From Rhizobium mesoamericanum STM3625 (GTDB lineage: Bacteria > Pseudomonadota > Alphaproteobacteria > Rhizobiales > Rhizobiaceae), in assembly GCF_000312665.1 (NCBI RefSeq), contig NZ_HF536772.1:498798-562797 (forward strand): a stretch of DNA of 64,000 nucleotides, written 5' to 3'. Shown piece by piece: positions 18,164 through 28,768 of the stretch. The notes under the pieces were generated by a model. It was not told the DNA's origin. It ran no database searches and worked only from the letters and a program-made list of their open reading frames with translations. A program made the translations under genes and the position numbers. Numbering within the stretch: position 1 is the first letter of the stretch; every line of letters begins with the position of its first letter.

Positions 18164-21039
18164 TCCGCGGGCTCCAGCTTGCTCGCGATCCGGCGGCTCT
18201 GACGTGCCTGCTCGTCGTAGTCTCGCTGCCAGTCGGTCGGACCGTTGGAAGGCGAAACCTGGACTGCCGTCACCTTATATTCCGGACAGTTCGTCGCCCA
18301 GTCCGAAAAGTCGGTGGTGATGACGTTCGCCTGCGTATCCGGGTGGTGGAACGTGGTGTAGACGACTCCGGGCGCAACGCGGTCGGTGATCAGTGCGCGC
18401 AGCGTCGTGTCGCCCGACCGGCTCATCAGCTTTATCCAGTCACCATCGCGGATGCCGCGCTGCTCGGCGTCGTGCGAGTGAATCTCCAGGCGGTCTTCGG
18501 GATGCCAGACAACATTTTCGGTGCGACGCGTTTGCGCGCCGACATTGTACTGGCTGAGGATACGTCCGGTCGTCAGTAGCAGCGGGAAGCGCGGTCCCGT
18601 CCGCTCATCGGTCGCGACATATTCGGTGCGGATGAACTTGCCTTTGCCGCGGACGAACCCGTCGACATGCATGATCGGAGAACCCTGCGGATGTGCTTCA
18701 TTGCAGGGCCACTGCACCGAGCCCACCTGATCGAGATAGTCATAGGAGACAAGGGCGAAGCTCGGCGTCGTCGCGGCGATCTCATCCATGATCTCGGAAG
18801 GATGCGTGTAGTTCCAGGCAAGCCCCATTGCTTGCGCCATCTTCTGCGTGACCTCCCAATCGGCATAGCCATTGCGGGGGCTCATGACCTTGCGAACGCG
18901 GTTGATGCGGCGCTCGGCATTGGTGAAGGTGCCATCCTTCTCAAGGAAGCTGGAGCCCGGCAGGAAGACATGGGCGTAGTTCGCCGTCTCGTTCAAGAAG
19001 AGGTCGTGAACGACGACGCACTCCATGGCGGCAAGGCCAGCCGCAACGTGCTTCGTATCAGGATCGGACTGCAGGATATCCTCGCCTTGGACGTAGAGAC
19101 CCTTGAACGTTCCGTCGACCGCCGCATCCAGCATGTTCGGAATGCGCAGGCCCGGCTCATTGCTGATCTCGACGCCCCAGAGCTTCTCGAAGATGTCGCG
19201 CGTCGCGTCGTCCGAGATATGTCGATAGCCGGGTAGCTCATGCGGGAAGGAACCCATGTCGCAGGAGCCTTGCACATTGTTCTGGCCACGCAGCGGGTTC
19301 ACGCCGACGCCTGGTCGGCCGATATTGCCGGTCACCATGGCAAGGTTGGCGATCGCCATGACAGTCGTCGAGCCCTGGCTGTGCTCGGTAACGCCCAGGC
19401 CGTAGTAGATCGCGCCGTTGCCGCCGGTGGCATAGAGGCGCGCGGCACCGCGCACAATATCGGCCGGAACACCGGTGAACTTCTCCGACGCTTCGGGGCT
19501 ATGATGCGGCTCGGCCACGAAGCTTGCCCAGTCCTCGAACTCCGACCAGTCGCAGCGCTCGCGGATAAACGCCTCGTTGAACAGCCCTTCCGTCACGATG
19601 ACATGCGCGAGCGACGTTAGAATTGCGACATTCGTGCCGGGTTTTAGTGGGAGGTGATAGGAGGCCTCGACATGCGGCGTGCGCACTATATCGATGCGGC
19701 GGGGATCGATTACGATCAGCTTGGCTCCCTGCCGCAACCGCTTTTTGAGGCGCGAGGCGAAGACCGGGTGGCCATCGGTCGGATTGGCTCCGATGATGAC
19801 GACGACATCGCTTTTTTCCACGCTATCGAAGTTCTGAGTGCCGGCCGAGGTGCCGAAGGCCTGGCCGAGACCGTAGCCGGTCGGCGAATGGCAGACGCGG
19901 GCGCAGGTATCGACGTTGTTGTTGCGGAAGCCGGCGCGCACCAGCTTCTGTACCAGATAGGTTTCCTCGTTGGTGCAGCGAGACGATGTGATGCCGCCGA
20001 CGGAATCGCGCCCGTACTGATACTGGATGCGGCGGAATTCCGACGCCACGTGCGCGAAGGCCTCGTCCCAGGTTACTTCGCGCCAGGGATCGGTGATTTT
20101 CTCGCGGATCATCGGATTGAGAATGCGGTCCTTGTGGCTGGAATAGCCATAAGCGAAGCGGCCTTTTACGCAGGAGTGGCCACGGTTCGCCTGTCCATCT
20201 TTCCAGGGCACCATACGCACCAGTTCCTCGCCGCGCATCTCCGCCTTGAAGGAGCAGCCGACGCCGCAATAGGCGCAGGTCGTGACGACGGAATGCTCTG
20301 GCTGACCGATTTCGATCACCGACTTTTCGATCAGTGTCGCCGTCGGGCAGGCTTGGACGCACGCTCCGCAGGAAACACATTCCGACGAGATGAAATCTTC
20401 ATGCATGCCGGCCGAAACACGTGAATTGAAGCCACGGCCTTCGATCGTCAACGCGAAAGTCCCCTGCACTTCCTCGCAGGCGCGCACGCAGCGGGAACAG
20501 ACGATGCACTTTGCCGGATCGAAGGTGAAATAGGGATTGGACTCGTCCTTCGGCGCCCATTTGAGATTGAGATCGCCGTTGTTGCGCGCCTTGACGTGAT
20601 TGTCGCCATCATAGCCATAGCGCACGTCGCGCAAACCGACGGCGCCCGCCATGTCCTGCAGTTCGCAATCACCGTTGGCAGCACACGTCAGACAGTCGAG
20701 GGGGTGGTCGGAGATATAGAGTTCCATCACCCCGCGACGCACATCTTTCAGCCGGTTCGTCTGCGTCGAGACCACCATGCCCGGTGCAACCGGCGTTGTA
20801 CACGAGGCCGGCAGACCGGCCCTACCCTCGATTTCGACGAGACATAGCCGGCAGGAGCCGAAGGCGTCCATCATATCAGTAGCGCAGAGCTTCGGGATCT
20901 CGATGCCCGCATCCATCGACGCGCGCATGACGGATGTTCCCTCCGGCACCGTCACCTGGCTGCCGTCGATAGTAAGCGTTACCATGGTTTCGGAGGTCGA
21001 GGCTGGCGTGCCGTAATCGGTTTCGTGGACGAGAGGCAT
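18160..21039 (-). CDS. fdsA: NAD-dependent formate dehydrogenase, catalytic alpha subunit
   Basis: A 959-aa molybdenum (bis-MGD) enzyme oxidising formate to CO2. N-terminal part: a [2Fe-2S] ferredoxin domain (CATDMMDAFGSCRLC... C) and a NuoG-like His-Cys 4Fe-4S site, then two 4Fe-4S ferredoxin motifs (CIVCSRCVRAC and CVSCGACVQACP), then CAYCGVGC at the start of the catalytic part. The Mo ligand is the Cys in DTCARVCHSP, as in FdsA enzymes, so it is a cysteine- and not selenocysteine-type enzyme. Start ATG 21039 with GCGGAG 8 nt upstream, 5 nt after fdsB. Electrons go to NAD via FdsB and FdsG in the cytoplasm. Confidence 0.95.
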   Translation of the reverse strand: MPLVHETDYGTPASTSETMVTLTIDGSQVTVPEGTSVMRASMDAGIEIPKLCATDMMDAFGSCRLCLVEIEGRAGLPASCTTPVAPGMVVSTQTNRLKDVRRGVMELYISDHPLDCLTCAANGDCELQDMAGAVGLRDVRYGYDGDNHVKARNNGDLNLKWAPKDESNPYFTFDPAKCIVCSRCVRACEEVQGTFALTIEGRGFNSRVSAGMHEDFISSECVSCGACVQACPTATLIEKSVIEIGQPEHSVVTTCAYCGVGCSFKAEMRGEELVRMVPWKDGQANRGHSCVKGRFAYGYSSHKDRILNPMIREKITDPWREVTWDEAFAHVASEFRRIQYQYGRDSVGGITSSRCTNEETYLVQKLVRAGFRNNNVDTCARVCHSPTGYGLGQAFGTSAGTQNFDSVEKSDVVVIIGANPTDGHPVFASRLKKRLRQGAKLIVIDPRRIDIVRTPHVEASYHLPLKPGTNVAILTSLAHVIVTEGLFNEAFIRERCDWSEFEDWASFVAEPHHSPEASEKFTGVPADIVRGAARLYATGGNGAIYYGLGVTEHSQGSTTVMAIANLAMVTGNIGRPGVGVNPLRGQNNVQGSCDMGSFPHELPGYRHISDDATRDIFEKLWGVEISNEPGLRIPNMLDAAVDGTFKGLYVQGEDILQSDPDTKHVAAGLAAMECVVVHDLFLNETANYAHVFLPGSSFLEKDGTFTNAERRINRVRKVMSPRNGYADWEVTQKMAQAMGLAWNYTHPSEIMDEIAATTPSFALVSYDYLDQVGSVQWPCNEAHPQGSPIMHVDGFVRGKGKFIRTEYVATDERTGPRFPLLLTTGRILSQYNVGAQTRRTENVVWHPEDRLEIHSHDAEQRGIRDGDWIKLMSRSGDTTLRALITDRVAPGVVYTTFHHPDTQANVITTDFSDWATNCPEYKVTAVQVSPSNGPTDWQRDYDEQARQSRRIASKLEPAE

Positions 21040-21044
21040 AGGTC

Positions 21045-22601
21045 TTACTCCGCCGCTTCGATAAGAGGTGTGGGAACGAAATCTTCCGGGAAATGCGTCA
21101 TGGCACTCATCACGGGATAGGGTGTGAAGCCCCCGAGCGCGCAGAGCGACCCGAATTTCATGGTATTGCAGAGATCGACAAGCAACTCGCGGTTTTTCTC
21201 AGGCTCGATGCCGCGCGCGATCTTGTCTGCCGTTTCAACGCCGCGCGTCGAGCCGATTCGACAGGGCGTGCACTTGCCGCAGCTTTCCACGGCACAGAAC
21301 TCCATCGCGAACCGCGCCTGCTTCAACATATCGGCTGTCTCGTCGAAGACAACAATACCGGCATGGCCGATCAGTCCATCCTTGGCCGCGAAAGCCTCGT
21401 AATCGAATGGCGTATCGAACAGCGCCCGCGGGAAGTAAGCGCCGAGCGGACCGCCGACCTGAACCGCCTTAATCGGCCGCCCGGATGCGGTTCCGCCGGC
21501 AATGTCATCGACTAGATCGCCAAGCGAAATGCCGAATGCCGTCTCGAACAAACCGCCATGCTTCACATTGCCGGCGATCTGGATCGGGATGGTGCCGCGC
21601 GACCGGCCAAGGCCGAAGTCGCGATAATAGGCCGCTCCCTTGTCCATGATCACAGGCACGGAGGCGAGCGAAATGACATTGTTGATGACGGTTGGACAGT
21701 CGAAGAGACCCCTATGCGCCGGTAGCGGTGGCTTGGCGCGGACGAGACCGCGCTTGCCTTCCAGACTGTTTAGAAGCGCCGTCTCCTCGCCGCAGACATA
21801 GGCACCCGCACCGGTACGGACTTCCATATCGAAAGTCTTGCCCGAGCCCAGTACCGACGTGCCTAGGATCCCGGCGCTCCGAGCAATATCGATCGCCCGG
21901 TTCATCGCCGCGATCGCATGCGGATATTCCGAGCGCGTGTAGACGAAGCCCTTGGTGGCACCCGTCGCAAGGCCAGCGATCGCCATGCCTTCGATCAGCA
22001 CGAAAGGATCGCCTTCCATGATCATCCGGTCGGCGAAGGTGCCACTGTCGCCTTCGTCGGCGTTGCAGACGATGTATTTGCGCTCACCTCGCGCATCAAG
22101 CACCGTCTTCCACTTGACCCCGGTCGGGAAACCCGCGCCACCACGGCCGCGCAAACCGGAATCGGTAACTTCCTTGACGACATCGGCAGGCAACATCGTA
22201 ACGGCACGACGTAAACCGGCGAGCCCTCCATGGGCCTCATAGTCATCGAGGGATAGCGGATCAGTAATTCCGCAGCGGGCAAAGGTCAGGCGCGTCTGAC
22301 GCTTGAGGAACGGCAGTTCCTCCACCTTGCCAAGAAAGAGGGGATGGTCTCCGCCGGTGATCAATCCGGCGTCGAACAGCGAAACAACGTCCTTCGCCTT
22401 CACCGGTCCGTAGCCGATGCGCTGGCCCGAGAATTCAACCTCGACCAACGGCTCCAGCCAATGCATGCCGCGCGAGCCGTTGCGCACGATCTTGGCGTCA
22501 AGCCCGCGCACGGCGATCTGCTCGGAGATCGCCTTTGCCACACGCTCCGCGCCCAATGCTAGGGCCGCGGCATCACAGGGAACATAGATCCGGATGGTCA
22601 T
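21045..22601 (-). CDS. fdsB: Formate dehydrogenase beta subunit (FMN, NAD-reducing)
   Basis: A 518-aa NuoF-like diaphorase subunit. Seen: an N-terminal thioredoxin-like segment, the NADH/FMN region LRGRGGAGFPTGVKWK with NADEGDSGTFADR, and the 4Fe-4S site ESCGKCTPCRIG near the C-terminus. It takes electrons from FdsA clusters and reduces NAD+. Start chosen at ATG 22601, where GGAGG lies upstream and ATG overlaps the fdsG stop (ATGA); the frame to 22694 would run deep into fdsG. Second gene of the fds operon. Confidence 0.94.
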   Translation of the reverse strand: MTIRIYVPCDAAALALGAERVAKAISEQIAVRGLDAKIVRNGSRGMHWLEPLVEVEFSGQRIGYGPVKAKDVVSLFDAGLITGGDHPLFLGKVEELPFLKRQTRLTFARCGITDPLSLDDYEAHGGLAGLRRAVTMLPADVVKEVTDSGLRGRGGAGFPTGVKWKTVLDARGERKYIVCNADEGDSGTFADRMIMEGDPFVLIEGMAIAGLATGATKGFVYTRSEYPHAIAAMNRAIDIARSAGILGTSVLGSGKTFDMEVRTGAGAYVCGEETALLNSLEGKRGLVRAKPPLPAHRGLFDCPTVINNVISLASVPVIMDKGAAYYRDFGLGRSRGTIPIQIAGNVKHGGLFETAFGISLGDLVDDIAGGTASGRPIKAVQVGGPLGAYFPRALFDTPFDYEAFAAKDGLIGHAGIVVFDETADMLKQARFAMEFCAVESCGKCTPCRIGSTRGVETADKIARGIEPEKNRELLVDLCNTMKFGSLCALGGFTPYPVMSAMTHFPEDFVPTPLIEAAE

Positions 22602-23077
22602 CGGCGGGCCTCCGAAATCAGCGCCTCTAGATCGGCGGCATCCACCCGGCCATGAACCTCGCCGTCCATCATCGCGGATGGCGAGCACGAACATAGCCCA
22701 AGGCAGAAGACCGGTTCGAGGGTGATCGCTCCGTCAGGCGTCGTGCCGTGCCAATCAACGCCAAGCAGCGTCTTGACGTGCTCGGCCAGTGCATCGCCGC
22801 CCATCGATTGGCAGGCCTCGGCGCGACAGAGCCTCAGCACATGCCGGCCGGCAGGATGATCGCGATAGTCATGGTAGAAGGTGACGACGCCATGCACTTC
22901 GGCACGCGAAAGATTGAGTTCTTTCGCAATGACAGGGAGTGCATCCTGCGGCACATAGCCGAATTCATGCTGGATCTCGTGGAGGATTGGCAGCAGCGCG
23001 CCTTCAAGATGCTTGAGGTGATCGATGATCGCTGTGGTACGCGTTGTAATATCGCCTTTGGCGGCATGAATATTCAT
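22598..23077 (-). CDS. fdsG: Formate dehydrogenase gamma subunit (2Fe-2S)
   Basis: A 159-aa NuoE-like thioredoxin-fold protein. Its 2Fe-2S ligands are in CRAEACQSMG and CLGLCSCSP. It forms the electron-transfer module with FdsB. ATG 23077 has a near-perfect GGGAGGAG site upstream; the open frame to 23146 has no such support. First gene of the fds operon, about 90 nt downstream of the predicted transcription start and next to the LysR-type regulator gene. Confidence 0.93.
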   Translation of the reverse strand: MNIHAAKGDITTRTTAIIDHLKHLEGALLPILHEIQHEFGYVPQDALPVIAKELNLSRAEVHGVVTFYHDYRDHPAGRHVLRLCRAEACQSMGGDALAEHVKTLLGVDWHGTTPDGAITLEPVFCLGLCSCSPSAMMDGEVHGRVDAADLEALISEARR

Positions 23078-23175
23078 CAGAAGCTCCTCCCACGGCCTGC
23101 AAGTTACACGTCGCGGGCCTGGGCAGCGGGCTTTCTTCAGAACCATATGGCCGACAGAACCGCTCGCGTACGTTC

Positions 23176-23248
23176 ATTATAGAACTTTCTCAGGGATGGA
23201 CGAAGCGATCAATAATGCTGTTCCGTCAAACGATAGAAGATTCCTATC
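23176..23248 (-). promoter_or_regulatory. Predicted fds promoter with LysR-type activator site
   Basis: On the minus strand a perfect TATAAT (23176-23181) has only a poor -35 (TTCGTC) 17 nt upstream, as in activator-dependent promoters. At 23232-23248 lies GATAG-N7-CTATC, containing the LysR-type T-N11-A box ATAG-N7-CTAT. Its centre is about 70 nt upstream of the likely start point, the usual place for the LysR recognition site. The box abuts the 3' end of the adjacent LysR gene. Confidence 0.6.
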
Positions 23249-24140
23249 AAAATTCCGGCTCTTCGGCGAGAATTCGGGCCACGTGCAACAGGGCGGAGAC
23301 CAGCGGCGTGAACGGTTCACGATGCGTCGCAACAAGACCGACAAGATGGTGCGCATGCGGCTCGACAATTGGAATCATCCGTATTTCGGCAGGAAAGCCA
23401 AAGGATTTCGCAACATTGCGAGGCATGATGCTCGCCCAGCGTCCGGTCCGAACATGCGAGAAGAGCACGATCATCGAGTTGGACTCGAGCGTCGGATGCG
23501 CCGTTACGCCGGCTTCGGCCAGATGATGATTGATGATGCGGCGGTTCTGCATGTCCGCAGTCAATAGACAAAGCCGAAGACTACCCACTTCCATCCAGGT
23601 TACGCTATCGCGATCAGACAAAGGGCTACCGGCGGCGGTGATCAGGTTATAGTGCTCTGCATAGAGCGGCACGCTCGTCACGCGTCCAAGAGGCTCGTTT
23701 TCGAGATAAGTAATGCCGGCGTCGATCTCGAGATTCTCCAGCATGCTGAGCACCTGCAGAGAATTGCGGGACACGATGGAAAAGGTCACGTCCGGATGCC
23801 GCTCCTGAAACGGAGTTGTGATGCGCGGCAACATTGCGAGCGCTGTCGGGATGACAGCGATCTTGATATGTCCCGACAGGCCTTTGCGAGCCGCCCGCAT
23901 CTCCTCGCGCATCGTACGGGCATCGCCGACGATGCGGCGCGCCCATTCCAACACGCGCTGGCCTTCGGGCGTCAGCCCCTGGAAACGCGAGCCGCGCTGC
24001 ACAAGCATGACGCCGAGCTGGTCCTCGAGCTGGCGGATGGCGGCTGACAGGGTCGGCTGTGAAATGCCGCACTCTTCTGCGGCACGGCCGAAGTGCTTCT
24101 CATTGGCGAGCGCGATAAAGAATTCCAGCTTATCGATCAT
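23247..24140 (-). CDS. LysR-family regulator, probable activator of the fds operon
   Basis: A 297-aa LysR-type protein. The N-terminal HTH reads FIALANEKHFGRAAEECGISQPTLSAAIRQLE, followed by the inducer-binding domain (GHIKIAVIPTALAMLPRI...). It lies directly upstream of fdsG on the same strand, and a T-N11-A box with a TATAAT promoter occupies the gap. Such LysR genes (often called fdsR) accompany fds operons in other proteobacteria. The formate link is inferred from position. Confidence 0.88.
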   Translation of the reverse strand: MIDKLEFFIALANEKHFGRAAEECGISQPTLSAAIRQLEDQLGVMLVQRGSRFQGLTPEGQRVLEWARRIVGDARTMREEMRAARKGLSGHIKIAVIPTALAMLPRITTPFQERHPDVTFSIVSRNSLQVLSMLENLEIDAGITYLENEPLGRVTSVPLYAEHYNLITAAGSPLSDRDSVTWMEVGSLRLCLLTADMQNRRIINHHLAEAGVTAHPTLESNSMIVLFSHVRTGRWASIMPRNVAKSFGFPAEIRMIPIVEPHAHHLVGLVATHREPFTPLVSALLHVARILAEEPEF

Positions 24141-24210
24141 TCAGTCTCTCTGCCGAGCTGCGGCATGCCGTCATCTTCAGGTCAGAGAGAGCAGCCGGCA
24201 AGGCCGATTG

Positions 24211-24525
24211 TCAATTGTCCTGCGTTCCAGGAAACATCCCGAACAAAAATTGCAGCAGCTCGGCCGTATCCTGACGAGCAACGCTATAATAGATCAAACG
24301 ACCATCACGACGGCTGGATACGAGCCCATCCAGCCTCAGGCGCGCCAACTGCTGCGACACCATCGCCTGCTGTATGCCGAGGCTTTCCTCGAGTTGGCCT
24401 ACCGTTCTTTCTCCCTCTGTCAGAAGGCAAAGGATAATCAGTCGCGTATGGTGGGAGAGTGCTTTGAGGAAGTCGCTCGCTTCTCGCGCTCTTGCAAAAA
24501 GCTTCTGCAGATCCCGATCGGCCAT
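24211..24525 (-). CDS. ArsR/SmtB-family winged-helix regulator
   Basis: A 104-aa protein with the ArsR fold: FLKALSHHTRLIILCLLTEGE, GQLEESLGIQQAMVSQQLARLRLDGLV (recognition helix) and the beta wing SSRRDGRLIYYSV. The sequence resembles the redox/sulfide-sensing BigR/SqrR-like branch. It has one Cys at the position of the first sensor Cys (LIILCLL) but lacks the second, so a disulfide switch is not obvious. Start is uncertain: ATG 24525 or ATG 24552, neither with a strong site. It lies 70 nt upstream of the LysR gene on the same strand; target genes are unknown. Confidence 0.85.
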   Translation of the reverse strand: MADRDLQKLFARAREASDFLKALSHHTRLIILCLLTEGERTVGQLEESLGIQQAMVSQQLARLRLDGLVSSRRDGRLIYYSVARQDTAELLQFLFGMFPGTQDN

Positions 24526-24657
24526 GCTCGATCTCGGTGTAAGCAAGTACATTATTTATCTCTGATTGCAGAAACAATATGAATGAAGCTAAATCATAAC
24601 ATATTCGCGGCAGCCAGCTGTTTGGATCTGTCAAAATACCAAAAAAAGTCCCGCATC

Positions 24658-25428
24658 TCAGCAGATGAGCTGACCGCCATTGATCTCCAGCACTTGCCCG
24701 GTGATATACCCGGAGAGAGAGGGCGCCGAAAGGAAGAGGTATGCCGGCGCGCAATCCTCAGAGGTGCCCAATCGCTGCAGGGGAATAGCCTTGCGAGTCT
24801 GCTCCAGCTTCTCCGGCGACGAATACCGCTGATGGAAGTCGGTCTTAATCGTTCCAGGGGACACGCAATTCACCCGGATGCCATCTGGCGCGAGTTCTCT
24901 TGCGAGCGCCTTGGAATAGGTTGCGACAAATGCCTTCGATGCCGAATAGATTGCCGACCCCGGGCTGCCGCCCGTGACGGCAGAAATAGAAACGGTGTTG
25001 ACGATTGCCGCTTCCTGCGATGCGCGCAGCGCAGGAAGAAGGGCACGGGTCACCTCGACCACCGACGTCTGGTTCAGGCGCACTATCGTTTGGTACTGCT
25101 CGTCGCTTAGGTCACCCGCCGCAAAGCGGCCAACCATGGTTCCGGCATTGTTGATGAGCACATCGATCCGGTCGAAGGTCGCAAGCGCCTTCTCGGCAAA
25201 TTGGCCGGTTCCACCCGATGTCGAAAAATCGGCGGCGACCAGAAAAGCTCGCCTGTCAGCTTCCGCCGTCAGCAGAAAATCGGGCAAATCACGTTTGGCG
25301 CTGCGACCGAGATGCACCAACACTCTCGCTCCACAATCGAGAAATTGCCGGGCCACTTCAAGGCCGATACCTCTGCCACCGCCAGTGACGACCACATTGC
25401 GGTTATCAAACAGCTTGGGGTGAAACAT
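24658..25428 (-). CDS. Short-chain dehydrogenase/reductase (SDR)
   Basis: A 256-aa classical SDR: cofactor loop TGGGRGIG (about residue 15), NNAG (about 93), and catalytic Ser and YSASK (Tyr-Lys about residue 168). It ends in the typical GYITGQVLEINGGQ tail. Such enzymes use NAD(P)H on alcohols or ketones; the substrate cannot be told. A strong GGAGG site precedes ATG 25428. The ATG directly follows the TGA of a truncated soxR, so it was probably once co-translated with soxR. Its present promoter is unclear, since soxR lost its 5' end and an atp terminator lies upstream. Confidence 0.88.
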   Translation of the reverse strand: MFHPKLFDNRNVVVTGGGRGIGLEVARQFLDCGARVLVHLGRSAKRDLPDFLLTAEADRRAFLVAADFSTSGGTGQFAEKALATFDRIDVLINNAGTMVGRFAAGDLSDEQYQTIVRLNQTSVVEVTRALLPALRASQEAAIVNTVSISAVTGGSPGSAIYSASKAFVATYSKALARELAPDGIRVNCVSPGTIKTDFHQRYSSPEKLEQTRKAIPLQRLGTSEDCAPAYLFLSAPSLSGYITGQVLEINGGQLIC

Positions 25429-25680
25429 TCAGTCCTCCACGGCGCGATTAGCCGTTGCGGCTGTCGCATTACTCTGATGCAGCGAGGAACGTTGCCTAGG
25501 GTCGGTTTCCAGCAGACGCGAACCCGGCCCATCCTCTGCCAGCCGATCATAGGGATTGCGAAGCGAGCATCTTTCAACCGAGAGGCAACCACAGCCGAGG
25601 CAATCCGTCAACCGGTCGCGCAAGGCGTTGAGCCGATCGGTGCGCGTATCAAGATACTCCTTCCAGAGGGCCGCGGAGAA
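25429..25680 (-). pseudogene. soxR: soxR 3' fragment (MerR-family redox sensor, HTH domain missing)
   Basis: The minus-strand frame encodes [19 protein letters not shown], then [13 protein letters not shown] and [17 protein letters not shown]. This is the SoxR C-terminal third with the [2Fe-2S] motif CX2CXCX5C intact. The DNA-binding N-terminal two thirds of SoxR are absent: homology begins near residue 92 of the E. coli protein. The frame upstream runs straight into the atp terminator (25691-25720). A tail of about 25 residues follows before TGA at 25429-25431. The open frame continues to an ATG at 25749, but that start lies inside the terminator region, so expression is doubtful. Confidence 0.75.
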
Positions 25681-25690
25681 CCAGCAGAAA

Positions 25691-25720
25691 ATAAAAAAAG
25701 CGGCCGAAAAGCCGCTTTGC
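25691..25720 (-). terminator. Rho-independent terminator of the atp operon
   Basis: On the minus strand GCAAAGCGGC, loop TTTTCG, GCCGCTTTTTTTAT. The stem continues into a T-run, 25 nt after the atpC stop at 25746. Confidence 0.88.
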
Positions 25721-25745
25721 TTCAGTATCGGATGCCCCATACCAA

Positions 25746-26153
25746 TCAATCTTGATCGATCACACCCCGAAGATGCGTCAGTTCCATGACGTAGTGCTCC
25801 AGGCGCGACTTGTGCTCGTGATGCACAGTATCTGCGATCTCTCTCTGTGCTGCTTCGATGCGAAGCGTCAACTCATCCTTGGAGAGATCCTGAATGATGA
25901 CAGCAGATTCAGCCAAAAGCGTGCAGCCGGTCGGTAGAATATCGGCGAAGCCGCCAAAAACGACGTAGTCCTGCTTCGAACCGTTGGCGGAACGAACGCT
26001 GACGATCCCGGGCTTGATGGTCGTCATAGTCGGCGCGTGGTTCGCCATAACGGTCATCTCGCCGTCGGCTGCCGGAATGACAACTTCTGTCACCATCTCC
26101 GAAAGGAGCAGGCGCTCGGGAGATACGAGTTCAAAATTGAAATTGTCAGCCAT
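25746..26153 (-). CDS. atpC: ATP synthase F1 epsilon subunit
   Basis: A 135-aa epsilon subunit: N-terminal beta-sandwich ([31 protein letters not shown]) and a C-terminal helical pair ([14 protein letters not shown]). It sits in the F1 central stalk and modulates ATPase activity. AAGG lies upstream of ATG 26153, and this ATG overlaps the stop of the small inserted gene as TGATG. Last gene of the atp operon, followed by the terminator at 25691-25720. The arrangement is unusual because another gene separates it from atpD. Confidence 0.95.
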   Translation of the reverse strand: MADNFNFELVSPERLLLSEMVTEVVIPAADGEMTVMANHAPTMTTIKPGIVSVRSANGSKQDYVVFGGFADILPTGCTLLAESAVIIQDLSKDELTLRIEAAQREIADTVHHEHKSRLEHYVMELTHLRGVIDQD

Positions 26154-26388
26154 CAGTGACTTACCTTCTCGGCGGCATTTGTGTCTTGCAAATTAGTCCC
26201 GCAGAACGGGCAGTGCACGATCGCTTGATCGAGATATCCAAGCCCCTCTTCGGTCTGGATCAATCCCACCACCATCATCATCACGCCATCATCCGACCTG
26301 TAGATCGTTGGCGCTGCGGGTGTAGGAAGCTCCGCTGCGACCTCCCGAAGGGCGTCGCAGCAGAAGATCTCGGCGTGAGCGTCGCTCA

Positions 26389-26389
<1 letters not shown>
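26153..26389 (-). CDS. Small Cys-rich zinc-ribbon-like protein inserted between atpD and atpC
   Basis: A 78-aa protein of unknown function. It has an N-terminal FCCDAL and a C-terminal HCPFCGTNLQ, a split knuckle arrangement that resembles small zinc-ribbon proteins known mainly from phages and bacterial genomes. No membrane segment or signal peptide is seen. Both junctions are TGATG: its ATG overlaps the atpD stop (26389-26391) and its stop overlaps the atpC start (26153-26155). It is therefore co-translated with the F1 subunits. I know of no such gene in the textbook atpHAGDC order, including my recollection of Sinorhizobium meliloti. It could be a real F1-associated factor or a passenger. 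Not a chance frame, since the coupling is exact on both sides. Confidence 0.75.
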
Positions 26390-28745
<2,356 letters not shown>

Positions 28746-28768
28746 CCGTTATCCGTCCTTTGGTCCGA

